Counted from the stretch's first letter, positions 34,459 to 42,914 are shown. The stretch is 64,000 nt of DNA from Phyllobacterium sp. 628 (GCF_014189505.1 NZ_CP050300.1:124001-188000); one strand, 5' to 3'. Notes: generated by a model not told the origin, from the sequence alone. Numbers and translations: made by a program.

Positions 34459-34847
34459 ACATAATATTACACATGTATTATGTATAGTCTCATATAAATT
34501 CATAAAATATTCATAATTATTCATTCATGATAATAATCATCAAAGTATACAAGCATAAATACTTGTGTTTTTTTGTCTTATATTTATCCGCCGTCGTGGA
34601 AATATGAGGACCGGATTAATGGGCTTCGTATAAACGGGAACGAAGAGAAAACAGTCGTCAGACGGGCAGGGACTGATGGGCGGGATCGCTGCCAATGCTG
34701 CTAACCATTTTCTCTCCGAACAGTGCCCGCTATGGTTAGGCACTCCTACACCGCGAGCCTGCGAACGGGACTGATATCCACATTCTCACGGATAGTACGC
34801 AAGGCGTAATCCCGGCCACGGGACGGCGACCGGGATCGTGCCTGTCG
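34459..34847 (+). other. AT-rich gap with ATTCAT repeats and a second terminator-like stem
   Basis: ATTCAT occurs at 34498, 34509, 34519 and 34523, steps of 11, 10 and 4 bp. Next comes the palindrome ATGAT-aata-ATCAT (34527-34540). A 7-bp stem, ATACAAG (34547-34553) with CTTGTGT (34562-34568), runs into a T run ending at 34574. This could be the 3' end of a short plus-strand RNA of about 100 nt. From 34575 to 34847 I see no gene; a frame on the minus strand (34540-34743) has no ribosome site or protein-like composition. The stem ATCCCGG/CCGGGAT (34809-34836) follows the end of the porin-like gene but lacks a T run. Confidence 0.4.
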
Positions 34848-35480
34848 TTAGAATCGGTAGTTAAGACCGGCTTTCAGTTCATGACTGCCAATGTCGGTTT
34901 CGCTGCGGCCAAGCGCCGACGTTGCCTTCACATTGGGTGTATGGATGTAGTTGTATTCGACCTTGGCCGAGAGACCACCGGCAAATGCCTGCTCCACACC
35001 GGCGCCAACGAGATAGCCGGCTTTCCAGCCACTGGTATCACGCACCTTGTCACCTGCGTCGAACTTGGTCATGGCCACGCCAGCCGTTCCGTAGACAAGT
35101 GTCTGGTTGAAACTCAGACCTGCCTTGGCCTTGGCTGCGGCGCGCCATTTTTCCTCGATCTTGCCGCCAAGTACCTTATGCTCGGCACCACCGAGATAAG
35201 AGCCTTCGATTTCAGCACCGAGCACGGCTGGACCCATCTGAACGTTGTAGCCGCCCTGGATACCGCCACTCCAGCCGTTTCTGTCGGCGAAGGGGTTGGG
35301 CATCTTGGTGAAGGCGGTACCGCCGTGCGCGCCGATGTAAGCCCCGCTCCATTGAAATGCGGGCGGGTCATTATAGGCGGGAGCGGAATTATAAAGGTCG
35401 GCGGCGACCGCCGGCCCGGTTGTTAATGCGGCCAGCGCAAAAGCGCCCGCCAGCAAGACAGTTTTTCCCTGAGAGGACAT
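34848..35480 (-). CDS. Outer-membrane beta-barrel protein, Omp25/Omp31 family
   Basis: A 210-residue protein with a Sec signal peptide (TVLLAGAFALAALTTGPAVA-AD). The mature part has the eight-stranded barrel pattern of rhizobial and Brucella Omp25/31 proteins. Examples are WSGAYIGAHGGTAF, WSGGIQGGYNVQMGPAVLGAEIEG, VEYNYIHTPN, and the terminal Phe in ELKAGLNYRF. The second strand block is split by charged loops (KVLGGKIEEKWRAAAK). GGAG lies eight bases before the ATG at 35480, so the upstream ATG at 35507 is rejected. Related proteins stabilise the envelope and interact with hosts. It stands alone. Confidence 0.88.
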   Translation of the reverse strand: MSSQGKTVLLAGAFALAALTTGPAVAADLYNSAPAYNDPPAFQWSGAYIGAHGGTAFTKMPNPFADRNGWSGGIQGGYNVQMGPAVLGAEIEGSYLGGAEHKVLGGKIEEKWRAAAKAKAGLSFNQTLVYGTAGVAMTKFDAGDKVRDTSGWKAGYLVGAGVEQAFAGGLSAKVEYNYIHTPNVKATSALGRSETDIGSHELKAGLNYRF

Positions 35481-35597
35481 CGCATTACTCCAAACATACA
35501 AGCGCATGATCCACCGAACTGTAAGGCGACATGTTAATGCGCGGGTTCAACTCTTGAGAGCCTGATACACTTGGGAGGATCATGCTCTGCTACAGTT

Positions 35598-35703
35598 GTC
35601 TTCCGGCGCGCTGGTCACCTGATCTGTGGGCTGGCCACCGAAACTGACGCAAAACCTTTGCAATCGACCGCCCCATTTCCCATGCAACTACGCACCGGAA
35701 GAC
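35598..35703. repeat. Inverted repeat flanking an 80-bp intergenic stretch
   Basis: GTCTTCCGG at 35598-35606 recurs inverted as CCGGAAGAC at 35695-35703. Extending inward, 12 of 13 bases match (GTCTTCCGGCGCG against GTCTTCCGGTGCG). Inside, TGGTC and GGCCA could form an inner stem. No reading frame was found. It may be a small palindromic element or a structured RNA. The rest of the gap (35704-35909) is AT-rich with several TTGCA motifs near 35715-35745 and no gene. Confidence 0.4.
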
Positions 35704-35909
35704 AGGGCTAATTTTGCAATTGAAGATTGCATGCACATTGCACAAAATTTCAAAACCAAAGTTTTTATTATATATTTCAATAATTTATACTGATTATGTT
35801 TACGTTTTTTTAATCAATAGTCTGGACGGCCATGTCTTCGCTAGCCGCCCAAAACAAGCATGGGAGCGCATCCGCCTCTATACTCACTGGTTATAGTTGT
35901 GCCTTAGGC

Positions 35910-36872
35910 TTATTTGCCCTGCGCTTCGTAAATATAGATCGTCGACTTGTCATCCTCAGGCATGAAATAGGCCTTCAATCCCTTGTCGGTGGGTTCGATC
36001 CAGAAAGGGTTCTGCGTCATCGGCAGGCCCGACTCCGTCCAGAGTTGTACCGGAACCTGATAGACCGGATCATTCGAGGTGAGATTGACGATCTCAAGAC
36101 CACCCAACGAAAATTTCGGACTATCCTTCTTGATCTGATAGGCGGTCAGACCGCCACAGAGCATCTCGCTCTCGCCAAGATATTTGCAGTCCTGATAATC
36201 GATGTAGTGCGAAGGATTGAGCTTGGCGAGCTTCTGCCGCTCCACATCGGCATTGGTGACTTTACCGTCGCCATCCAGCTTGAATGCGTAGAAACGGCGC
36301 GAGCCCCAGCTGACCGCATTCAGTGTCTTATCCTTGGTGTCATGGATGACACCGCCGAGATGATCCCTATAACGAAAAACTTCCTGCGGCTTCATGGTCT
36401 TTGGATCGACCTTATAGATGATCGCGGCACTGTTCGGCCGGTACTCGGCCACAGGAACAAAGATGGACGTGCCATCGAAATCGATACCACCGGGATGATA
36501 GATGGAGCCTTCACCCAGCACAAGATCTTCAAGAAGATTGCCCTTGGCATCGACCTTGAACAGATGGCCCCTGCCTTCGCCGGTATCGCGGTCATAACCG
36601 TCTTTTGGCTGCTCATATTTCATTGTTGGCTTGGTGATCTCGACTGAGGTGATGTAGAAAACGTCGCCTATCTTCACCATGCCCTGCGGGTGGAATGTTG
36701 GAAAATTCAGCTGTATTTGTTCGACCGGCTTCCAGACTGTGCTGCGATCGAATGTCTTGAGACGTTCGCTGATGGTGCGGCCAGCGGCAATGGTTTCCGC
36801 CGATGCAGGCGAAAGAGCCATCATTGCCAGCGCAGCGATTGCTGCTGCCAGTACAGTTCGTTTTGCAGACAT
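35910..36872 (-). CDS. Exported DUF6454-like protein
   Basis: A 320-residue protein with a Sec signal peptide (TVLAAAIAALAMMALSPASA-ET). The mature part has repeated blade-like segments (QGMVKIGDVFYITSVEITK, GHLFKVDAKGNLLEDLVLGEG, YHPGGIDFDGTSIFVPVAEY, VSWGSRRFYAFKLDGDGKV) that suggest a beta-propeller-like fold. This matches secreted proteins of the DUF6454 type, with unknown activity; a lactonase-like or binding role is possible from the fold only. The two Cys (DCKYLGESEMLCGG) may pair. It stands alone between AT-rich gaps. Confidence 0.75.
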   Translation of the reverse strand: MSAKRTVLAAAIAALAMMALSPASAETIAAGRTISERLKTFDRSTVWKPVEQIQLNFPTFHPQGMVKIGDVFYITSVEITKPTMKYEQPKDGYDRDTGEGRGHLFKVDAKGNLLEDLVLGEGSIYHPGGIDFDGTSIFVPVAEYRPNSAAIIYKVDPKTMKPQEVFRYRDHLGGVIHDTKDKTLNAVSWGSRRFYAFKLDGDGKVTNADVERQKLAKLNPSHYIDYQDCKYLGESEMLCGGLTAYQIKKDSPKFSLGGLEIVNLTSNDPVYQVPVQLWTESGLPMTQNPFWIEPTDKGLKAYFMPEDDKSTIYIYEAQGK

Positions 36873-36949
36873 CTTTAATCCTCCCGAGCGTTCTTTTGTG
36901 AAGACCTATCCGGGCGAGATGACAGCAGCGTGAAACTGCTCAGTCTCCG

Positions 36950-37522
36950 TTATCCGCGCCCCAGCATATAGAACTCGTCATTCGGACGCATATTGGTGGT
37001 GTTCGCAAGCCGGTTCGACATGGCAAAGAAAGCCGCGATCGCCGCAATGTCCCAAACATCCTCCTCGCTAAAGCCATGCGTTGCCAAAGCAGCGAAATCC
37101 GCATCCTCAACCTTATGCGCTTCAACCGAAACTTTCATGGCAAAGTCGAGCATGGCTTTCTGCTTGGGCGTAATATCGGCTTTGCGATAATTGGTGGCGA
37201 TCTGGTCGGCAATCAGCGAATTTTTTGCGCGTATGCGCAGAATGGCCCCATGGGCTATCACACAATACTGGCACTGGTTAGCGGCACTGGTCGCCACGAC
37301 GATCATTTCCCGTTCCGCCTTCGTCAACCCGCCCGGTTTATCCATGAGCGCATCGTGATAGGCAAAGAAAGCCCGGAATTCATCCGGGCGATGCGCCAGC
37401 ACCAGAAACACATTCGGGACAAAACCGGACTTTTCCTGAACCAAAAGGATCCTGTCAGCAATATCCTGAGGCAATTCAGTAATGGAAGGAGTCGGGAAGC
37501 GGCTAATTTGTGGCGATGACAT
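36950..37522 (-). CDS. Peroxidase-related enzyme, AhpD/carboxymuconolactone decarboxylase family
   Basis: A 190-residue helical protein. The AhpD-type redox centre QCQYCVIAHG holds the CxxC pair and nearby His needed for alkylhydroperoxidase activity. NVFLVLAHRPDEFRAFFAYHDALM and EEDVWDIAAIAAFFAMSNRLANTT flank it, as in the uncharacterised peroxidase-related group. It probably reduces peroxides in the cytoplasm. The frame stays open back to 37654, but MSSPQISRF at 37522, with GGAG upstream, is the natural start. A small lipoprotein gene ends 22 bp upstream on the same strand. Confidence 0.87.
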   Translation of the reverse strand: MSSPQISRFPTPSITELPQDIADRILLVQEKSGFVPNVFLVLAHRPDEFRAFFAYHDALMDKPGGLTKAEREMIVVATSAANQCQYCVIAHGAILRIRAKNSLIADQIATNYRKADITPKQKAMLDFAMKVSVEAHKVEDADFAALATHGFSEEDVWDIAAIAAFFAMSNRLANTTNMRPNDEFYMLGRG

Positions 37523-37544
37523 CGCTTCGGAATCTCCAAAAGGT

Positions 37545-37730
37545 TTACCGGGTCTTCTCCACCACGCAGACCGGGCCCCTTTCCGGATGGCGTGCGTCCC
37601 GGTCAACACAGGTCGCGTCGTAGCGGAACGTGTCATAATAAACACCACCCGCACAGCCTGTCAGCACTGGAATGGTTGTAAACAGTGTTAAAAACACGGC
37701 TTTCAAATATTTCCGGCCCGGATGGTTCAT
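37545..37730 (-). CDS. Small lipoprotein
   Basis: A 61-residue protein with a lipoprotein signal: basic start, hydrophobic AVFLTLFTTIPVLTGC and a lipobox LTGC with the Cys at about residue 26. The mature part of about 36 residues holds two more Cys (ATCVDRD, GPVCVVE). AGGAG lies about 13 bases before the ATG at 37730, rather far. The mature peptide should be anchored in the envelope. The function is unknown. It may share a transcript with the AhpD-like gene. Confidence 0.65.
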   Translation of the reverse strand: MNHPGRKYLKAVFLTLFTTIPVLTGCAGGVYYDTFRYDATCVDRDARHPERGPVCVVEKTR

Positions 37731-37887
37731 TTCTGTGCCATAGCTCCTATATATACCCTGTCACAAACGACACAGTGGCGTAACAATCCACTGATATTCT
37801 TTAGGAATTGGTCGAGTTAACATTCCGCGAGTCCTCAGTACTTTACCGAAATCTGGTGCCTAAATAAGGCGCGTTCTGACCGGCTTT

Positions 37888-37911
37888 TTGATCACGATTT
37901 GTGTGATCGAA
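37888..37911. promoter_or_regulatory. Inverted repeat upstream of the small XRE gene
   Basis: TTGATCAC (37888-37895) and GTGATCGA (37903-37910) form an inverted pair with 7 of 8 bases matching and 7 bp between. TTGATCGAA recurs at 37922. The site lies about 90 bp before the XRE gene and could be its operator or that of another dimeric regulator. Confidence 0.35.
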
Positions 37912-37995
37912 TATAAAAGGCTTGATCGAACTCGATGGACGTATAAGTTCTGCCTTCCGATTTGTTAACCAACCATTCACGTTAGGAGCAAAGCG

Positions 37996-38262
37996 ATGAA
38001 CTCAACCGTCGGCGACTATTCATTGCCAGAAGCCATATCCACGGCGATAGCCAATGGTACAAACATTGTTAGGGCGTTCCGCGAGCAATTCGGATATTCC
38101 GTAGAGGATTTGGCCGTGGCATGCGGTCTGACTACCCTCGAAATTGATACAATTGAAAGCGGGCAGAATTCCGACCCGACGAAATTGGAACGCATTTCCC
38201 ACGCTCTCGGGCTGCCGGCAAATGCGATGACACCAGACGTTTCCAAACGTCTAAGTGCATGA
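37996..38262 (+). CDS. Small XRE-family helix-turn-helix protein
   Basis: An 88-residue protein made almost wholly of one Cro/C1-type domain. The pattern is IVRAFREQFGYSVEDLAVAC, then GLTTLEIDTIESGQNSDPTKLERISHALGLP (core LTTLEIDTIESGQNSDPTKL). AGGAG is seven bases before the ATG at 37996. It probably binds DNA as a dimer and may control itself through the inverted repeat upstream. No target can be named. A strong bidirectional terminator separates it from the convergent hydrolase gene. Confidence 0.82.
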   Translation: MNSTVGDYSLPEAISTAIANGTNIVRAFREQFGYSVEDLAVACGLTTLEIDTIESGQNSDPTKLERISHALGLPANAMTPDVSKRLSA

Positions 38263-38290
38263 GACAATTGATTTTTTAAAAATCAAAATT

Positions 38291-38333
38291 CAAAAGGCTG
38301 TCAGGGTCATATCCCATCCCTGACAGCCTTTTG
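38291..38333. terminator. Bidirectional intrinsic terminator
   Basis: A perfect 16-bp stem, CAAAAGGCTGTCAGGG (38291-38306) with CCCTGACAGCCTTTTG (38318-38333), loop of 11 bases. Flanking A and T runs serve both directions, ending the XRE gene on the plus strand and the hydrolase gene on the minus strand. Confidence 0.9.
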
Positions 38334-38354
38334 ATTCATAATATCCTGATTTCA

Positions 38355-39179
38355 TCAGAGACAGAGCAGCGTGCGTGTCAGCAAGTGCTCCGCATCCATA
38401 AGACCGTCGATCACATCGAAATGATGCTTGCCGGGCTCTTCCACCATATCCGCATGGCACTCGAAACCCGACCAGATATTTGCCAGAAGCGCGCTTTGAC
38501 GAATGAATTCCGGCCGTTCCGCGCCGCCAACCCAAGCCGTTACATCAACCCCTTCCTGCGGTTCGAGCAGGGCAGGGCTCTCAAGTCGCGCTTCCACGGG
38601 ATCAAGGTGCAGAGTCTCGTTCATCCGGGTTTTCATCAGGGGACGCAGATCGCCGAGCGCTGATACAGGCACGGTCTTGCGGACACGATGGCGAATCGGT
38701 TGACCCAAGGTCGATGTCGCACAGACCATGCGCGCAACCAGATGCCCGCCAGCGGAATGGCCGGTCAAATGGATCGGACCCGCAATTTCACCCGCAGCAT
38801 GGGTAATCGCCGTTCCGATCTGCAGAGTGATTTCACTGATCCGCGCTTCGGGGCAAAGCACATAGGACGGTATGGCTACCGCAAATCCATGTGCAAGCGA
38901 CCCCTTGGCCAGATGCGACCACGTGGATTTGTCAAAATTCATCCAGTAGCCGCCGTGGACGAACACAACCAGGCCCTTCGCTTCGCCGCGCGGCAGGAAA
39001 AGATCGAGAACGTTTCGGTTATGCGGGCCGTAGCTGATATCGGCTTTGAGGCGGCCGGCAGACGTCATTTCCTCGCGAAATGCTGCAGCCTGCGCCTTCC
39101 AGCGCGGCGGAAAATCATTTCCACCCGGAATATAGGCCCCGTTTGAATAGGCTGCGTCCCAATCGAATTTCGCGCTCAT
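38355..39179 (-). CDS. Alpha/beta hydrolase, probable kynurenine formamidase (arylformamidase)
   Basis: A 274-residue alpha/beta hydrolase. The oxyanion motif HGGYW, the nucleophile elbow GHSAGGH and the final catalytic His region EEPGKHHFDVIDGL are present. This combination is typical of kynurenine formamidases of the alpha/beta hydrolase type, which cleave N-formylkynurenine to kynurenine and formate. Kynureninase and tryptophan 2,3-dioxygenase genes lie 4-6 kb away with a TrpX-type importer between, which supports that role. It differs from the metal-dependent KynB. GGGGGAA precedes the ATG at 39179, chosen over 39236. General carboxylesterase activity is the alternative. Confidence 0.8.
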   Translation of the reverse strand: MSAKFDWDAAYSNGAYIPGGNDFPPRWKAQAAAFREEMTSAGRLKADISYGPHNRNVLDLFLPRGEAKGLVVFVHGGYWMNFDKSTWSHLAKGSLAHGFAVAIPSYVLCPEARISEITLQIGTAITHAAGEIAGPIHLTGHSAGGHLVARMVCATSTLGQPIRHRVRKTVPVSALGDLRPLMKTRMNETLHLDPVEARLESPALLEPQEGVDVTAWVGGAERPEFIRQSALLANIWSGFECHADMVEEPGKHHFDVIDGLMDAEHLLTRTLLCL

Positions 39180-39263
39180 GACGGTTCCCCCATCGATGCC
39201 GTTGCCCAAGACTATCAGAGGCTTGGCCCGGAGCAAATCCGGGCCGTCACCCCTTAAGGCCTG

Positions 39264-40187
39264 TTATTCGCGCACCTTCTCGCGAATGTGCGTAGGGCCG
39301 CCGGATTTACGCAGGTTCGGCAAAGCCAGCATGAGGAGCACGAACGCTCCGGTTGCGAACTTCAGGTCAGCGGGCGCCAGTCCGAGCGTCAGACAGAAGG
39401 AGATCAGCTGATAATAGACGATGGAGCCGACAACCGGTGCCAGCACTTGCCGCCGGATCGATTGGCGTCCGGTAATGGCTTCGCCGATAATCAGCGCGGC
39501 AAGACCGTTGATCAGGATACCGAAACCCATATTGACGTCGACGAAACCTTGCGTCTGCACCATGATGCTGCCGCCGGTGGCCGATAGCGCGCTTGCAGCA
39601 CCCACACCCATGATCGTCGCAATGCCAACGTTAATGCCCTGTGCTTCAGCCATATCCGGGCTTGCACCGACAGCCCGCATAGACGTGCCTTTCTCCGACA
39701 TGAAGAAATACAGCATCAAGCCGACGACCAGTGCGATCAATGCACCGACGATCAGGATTTTGACCCAGGAAATGTTGGCAGAAGGACCAGCAAGGATCGT
39801 GAAAACAGTATCATAGGTGAAGAGCGGGATGTTCGTGCGCCCCATGATGCGCAGATTGATACTGTACAGCATGGTCATCACAAGGATACCGGCCAGCAGC
39901 GTATTGATCTTGAAACGCAAATGGATGAACGCCGTGGTGCAGCCAGCGAGAAACCCGCAAGCCAGCGCCACACCGCACGCCAGAAACGGATTGATACCCA
40001 TACTGATCAGCGTGCCGCAGACGCAACCACCCAGGGGAAATGCACCTTCCGACGTCAAATCGGGAAAATTAAGAATACGAAACGGCAGCATAACGCCAAG
40101 CACCACAAAGGCGACGATCAAGCTCTGCGCGATGGTAACGGGGATGAGACCGTAGAAACTGGTAAGAATGTCCAGCATGCCGCTCAA
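39264..40187 (-). CDS. ABC importer permease of the TrpXYZ-like system
   Basis: A 307-residue membrane protein of the BPD_transp_2 type with eight or more spans. It starts MSGMLDILTSFYGLIPVTIA and contains LMLPFRILNFPDLTSEGAFPLGG (core FRILNFPDLTSEGAF), diagnostic for the permease partner of ABC_sub_bind proteins. It forms the pore of an importer with the next two genes upstream in the operon. The start overlaps the ATPase stop. It is followed by the kynurenine formamidase-like gene on the same strand, 84 bp on. Confidence 0.9.
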   Translation of the reverse strand: MSGMLDILTSFYGLIPVTIAQSLIVAFVVLGVMLPFRILNFPDLTSEGAFPLGGCVCGTLISMGINPFLACGVALACGFLAGCTTAFIHLRFKINTLLAGILVMTMLYSINLRIMGRTNIPLFTYDTVFTILAGPSANISWVKILIVGALIALVVGLMLYFFMSEKGTSMRAVGASPDMAEAQGINVGIATIMGVGAASALSATGGSIMVQTQGFVDVNMGFGILINGLAALIIGEAITGRQSIRRQVLAPVVGSIVYYQLISFCLTLGLAPADLKFATGAFVLLMLALPNLRKSGGPTHIREKVRE

Positions 40188-40978
40188 CTCCCCTGCAACG
40201 CGATGGCATCGGATTTCGTATGAAACCGGTCGATGAGATCAGACACCGTGATACCGCGCTTCTCTTCCTGTCCGATTTCAAGCAAGACCTTGCCCGCATC
40301 CATCATGACGATCTTGTTTCCGTATTTGATCGCATGTTCCATATTGTGCGTAACCATCAGCGTGGTCAGCTTCAATTCCTCAACCGCCCGCACGGTTGTA
40401 TCCATCACCAGTTTGGCGGTGCGCGGGTCGAGGGCTGCCGTATGCTCATCGAGCAGCAGCAGCTTGGGGCGGGTCGAAACGGCCATCACCAGAGACAGCG
40501 ATTGGCGCTGCCCTCCGGACAGGAGCCCGACCGGCATATCCAGACGGTTTTCAAGGCCAAGATTGAGCTCCGCAAGCTGATCGCGATACTTGGCTTTGCG
40601 CGGCGCCGTCAGTCCATAGGAAAAGCCTCGCGGCTTGCCGCGCAGTTCCGCCAGCAGCATATTCTCGCCAATCGTCATGGTCGGCGCAGTGCCGATCATC
40701 GGGTCCTGGAACACACGGGCGATGAACTGGGCGCGGCGATGCGCATTCAGCTTGGTAACATCTTGACCATCAATGGTGATACGGCCCGCATCCAGCGGCA
40801 ACTTACCGGAAACGGCGTTGAGGAAACTTGATTTCCCCGCACCATTGCTGCCGATAACGATACAGAAGTCAGCCGGTTTGAGCGCGATGTTCAAGCCATC
40901 AAGCGCCCGGCGCTCATCCAGAGTGCCGCGATAAAAAATCTTGGTGCCGCCAGTGACGGCAAGCATGTCGGTAGTCAT
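40184..40978 (-). CDS. ABC importer ATPase of the TrpXYZ-like system
   Basis: A 264-residue ATPase. Walker A GSNGAGKSS, the signature LSGGQRQS, Walker B LLLLDEHTAALDPRTA and the switch VTHNMEHA are seen. DEHTAALD, with His in place of the usual Pro after the Glu, is common in this subfamily. The ATG at 40978 (MTTDMLAVTGG) has AGGGG about eight bases upstream and is preferred over 40993. It is followed by the overlapping permease gene. Confidence 0.92.
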   Translation of the reverse strand: MTTDMLAVTGGTKIFYRGTLDERRALDGLNIALKPADFCIVIGSNGAGKSSFLNAVSGKLPLDAGRITIDGQDVTKLNAHRRAQFIARVFQDPMIGTAPTMTIGENMLLAELRGKPRGFSYGLTAPRKAKYRDQLAELNLGLENRLDMPVGLLSGGQRQSLSLVMAVSTRPKLLLLDEHTAALDPRTAKLVMDTTVRAVEELKLTTLMVTHNMEHAIKYGNKIVMMDAGKVLLEIGQEEKRGITVSDLIDRFHTKSDAIALQGS

Positions 40979-41019
40979 GTTGGAGCCCCTCAAACCAGGG
41001 CTTAACGCCCCGTGTCAAA

Positions 41020-41050
41020 AGTTCCTGCGCCGGATGATGGCGCAGGAACT
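41020..41050 (-). terminator. Intercistronic hairpin after the TrpX-like binding protein gene
   Basis: A perfect 12-bp stem, AGTTCCTGCGCC (41020-41031) with GGCGCAGGAACT (41039-41050), loop GGATGAT. On the minus strand TTTTGAC follows. It probably ends or shields part of the binding-protein mRNA, leaving less ATPase and permease message. Confidence 0.72.
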
Positions 41051-41077
41051 ATATGTTTGCAGACGATAGGAGAAGGC

Positions 41078-42052
41078 TTATTTGACCAGGCAACCGCAAT
41101 CTTTGAAAGAATCCGGAACTTTATGCCCGGCTTTTTCCAAAACCTTCGCATTGATCAGTGCGGTATGGTCCGCATAGGACGGCTTGATCGGCGCAAGGCT
41201 TGCGGGTGACTTTCCGGCAATGATCTCGGCAGCAAGCTTGGCAGCGTTCTGGCCAACCTTGGTATAGGAGACTTCAAAGGCAGCGGCGACAAGACCGTCA
41301 CGCACAGCCTGAGCCGAGGCATTGACGATCGGTATGTTGATGCTGAGCGCGGCGGCAGCAACAGCAGGCACCGCAGGCTGTACGAGGTTCGACGCCGGAA
41401 CGTAAATGACATCGGCCTTGCCGGCGAGCGAGCTGACACGGATCGGAATGTCGTTCGTATTGTCGAGGCCAACTTCCACAACCGTCAGGCCCTGCGCGGC
41501 AGCAGCAGCTTTGACCAGCTTAAGCACGGCAACGTCATTGTCTTCGCCCGGATTGTACAAATAGGCGAGGCGCTTTGCATCCGGCAGCAGCTGCTTGATG
41601 AATTTGACGACCGAATCGACATCCTGCAGATCGGAAGCGCCAGTCATGTTCTTGTCACCGGCTTCCCACGAAGGGGTGAGCTTGGCAATAACCGGATCCG
41701 TTACAGCGGCAAAAACAACCGGGGTTCCGGTATTGCCAACGATCTGGCGCGCGCCCTGCGCAACCGGCGTCGTAACGGCAAGAATGAGTTTTGGATTGCT
41801 TGATGCGAGCTTGGTGACCATCTGCGGGATGAGCGTTGCATCGAAATTGACCTGCAACTCATCAAAAACCGCATCGGCAATACCGAGCTTCGTCAGTTCG
41901 GCTTTGAACGCTGTTACAGTCTCATCCAGCTGTGGATGCTTGCCAAACTGCGCAATGCCAATTTTTGTTTCGGCATAGGCTGCGCTGAGCCCAAGTGCCA
42001 TTCCCAATGCCGCAGCCAGCGCTGTCCGCACGACTTTTTTCCCACCGATCAT
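41078..42052 (-). CDS. ABC_sub_bind (TrpX-like) substrate-binding protein
   Basis: A 324-residue periplasmic protein with a Sec signal peptide (LAAALGMALGLSAAYA-ET). IGIAQFGKHPQLDETVTAFKAEL and the pattern NPKLILAVTTPVAQGARQIVGNTGTPVVFAAVTDP (core TTPVAQGARQIVGNTGTPVV) mark the ABC_sub_bind family. Streptococcal TrpX of this family is linked to tryptophan. With kynurenine-pathway genes on both sides, the ligand here is probably tryptophan or kynurenine. It is divergent from the GntR regulator gene, which likely controls it. Confidence 0.88.
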   Translation of the reverse strand: MIGGKKVVRTALAAALGMALGLSAAYAETKIGIAQFGKHPQLDETVTAFKAELTKLGIADAVFDELQVNFDATLIPQMVTKLASSNPKLILAVTTPVAQGARQIVGNTGTPVVFAAVTDPVIAKLTPSWEAGDKNMTGASDLQDVDSVVKFIKQLLPDAKRLAYLYNPGEDNDVAVLKLVKAAAAAQGLTVVEVGLDNTNDIPIRVSSLAGKADVIYVPASNLVQPAVPAVAAAALSINIPIVNASAQAVRDGLVAAAFEVSYTKVGQNAAKLAAEIIAGKSPASLAPIKPSYADHTALINAKVLEKAGHKVPDSFKDCGCLVK

Positions 42053-42170
42053 CGATTGTTCTCCACTTTTTGTTGGCTTTTTATTGGCCTCGCCTCCTCA
42101 GGCTTGAAAATAATATAACAAACGTGAAATGATATACAAATAGAAAATGGCAAAGGCCGAGGGGAATACG

Positions 42171-42914
42171 ATGGCCGAAAGCATCAAGTCTGAAAATCTC
42201 TATACAGCGCTGCGCTCGCGTATTCTGAATGGCGATCTGCAGCCCGGACAGTCGTTGCGGCTGCGTGCACTTGCTGCTGAACTTGGCAGCAGCGCCACGC
42301 CCGTGCGGGAAGCCTTGAACCGCCTGCAGGCGGAGAGCTTTGTCACCACGGAAGCCAACAAGGGCTTTCGGGTTGCGATTGTCACGCTGGAAGAATTGGA
42401 GGATCTGGAAGCGGCGCGTTCCGTTATAGAAACCCAGCTTCTTATCAGTTCGATCGAGAATGGTGACCGGAATTGGGAAGCCAATCTCGTTGGCGCGCAT
42501 TACCGCCTGTCCAAATGCGATGTTCCCAATTCATTTTCGCAATTTGAAGCCATTGATATCTGGGACGTCGCGCATACGGAATTCCATCTGGCACTGATTG
42601 CAGGCGCTTCGTCAAAATGGCTGTTGAATTTTGCCCAACAGCTGCATGCCCAGCTGCATCGCTACCGCCGTCATATCATCTTGCGGATCGATCACATTAC
42701 CCGCACCGCCGAGGAAAACAGTGATAAATCCCTTGGCAATCTTTCCCGTGAGGCACTGGGGATTGATGCGCACAGCGCGCTGATGGATGCGGCACTTGCC
42801 CGTGACAAGGCCAAGGCAGAAACGCTGATGCTCGATCATGTTCGCCTTGCCAAGGATGCCTTTCTGAAACTTGCCAAAGCCAGCGGTATATCCGGCATTG
42901 AAACCGCCGCCTGA
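42171..42914 (+). CDS. GntR-family regulator with FCD domain, probable regulator of tryptophan catabolism
   Basis: A 247-residue regulator. The N-terminal winged helix reads LYTALRSRILNGDLQPGQSL, then LRALAAELGSSATPVREALNRLQAE (core LGSSATPVREALNRLQAES). The FCD sensor helices follow, with metal-ligand-like residues in AHTEFHLALIAGA and DAHSALMDAAL. It sits between the divergent TrpX-like operon and kynUA and runs with the latter, so it likely controls both. The palindrome-like TGATATACA at 42130-42138 could be its operator. GAGGGG precedes the ATG at 42171, which rejects the start at 42147. Confidence 0.88.
   Translation: MAESIKSENLYTALRSRILNGDLQPGQSLRLRALAAELGSSATPVREALNRLQAESFVTTEANKGFRVAIVTLEELEDLEAARSVIETQLLISSIENGDRNWEANLVGAHYRLSKCDVPNSFSQFEAIDIWDVAHTEFHLALIAGASSKWLLNFAQQLHAQLHRYRRHIILRIDHITRTAEENSDKSLGNLSREALGIDAHSALMDAALARDKAKAETLMLDHVRLAKDAFLKLAKASGISGIETAA

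Noticed and set aside
34540..34743. Minus-strand frame of 67 codons in the AT-rich gap
   Set aside because: No ribosome site, Pro/Ile-rich non-protein-like composition, and it crosses the terminator-like stem.
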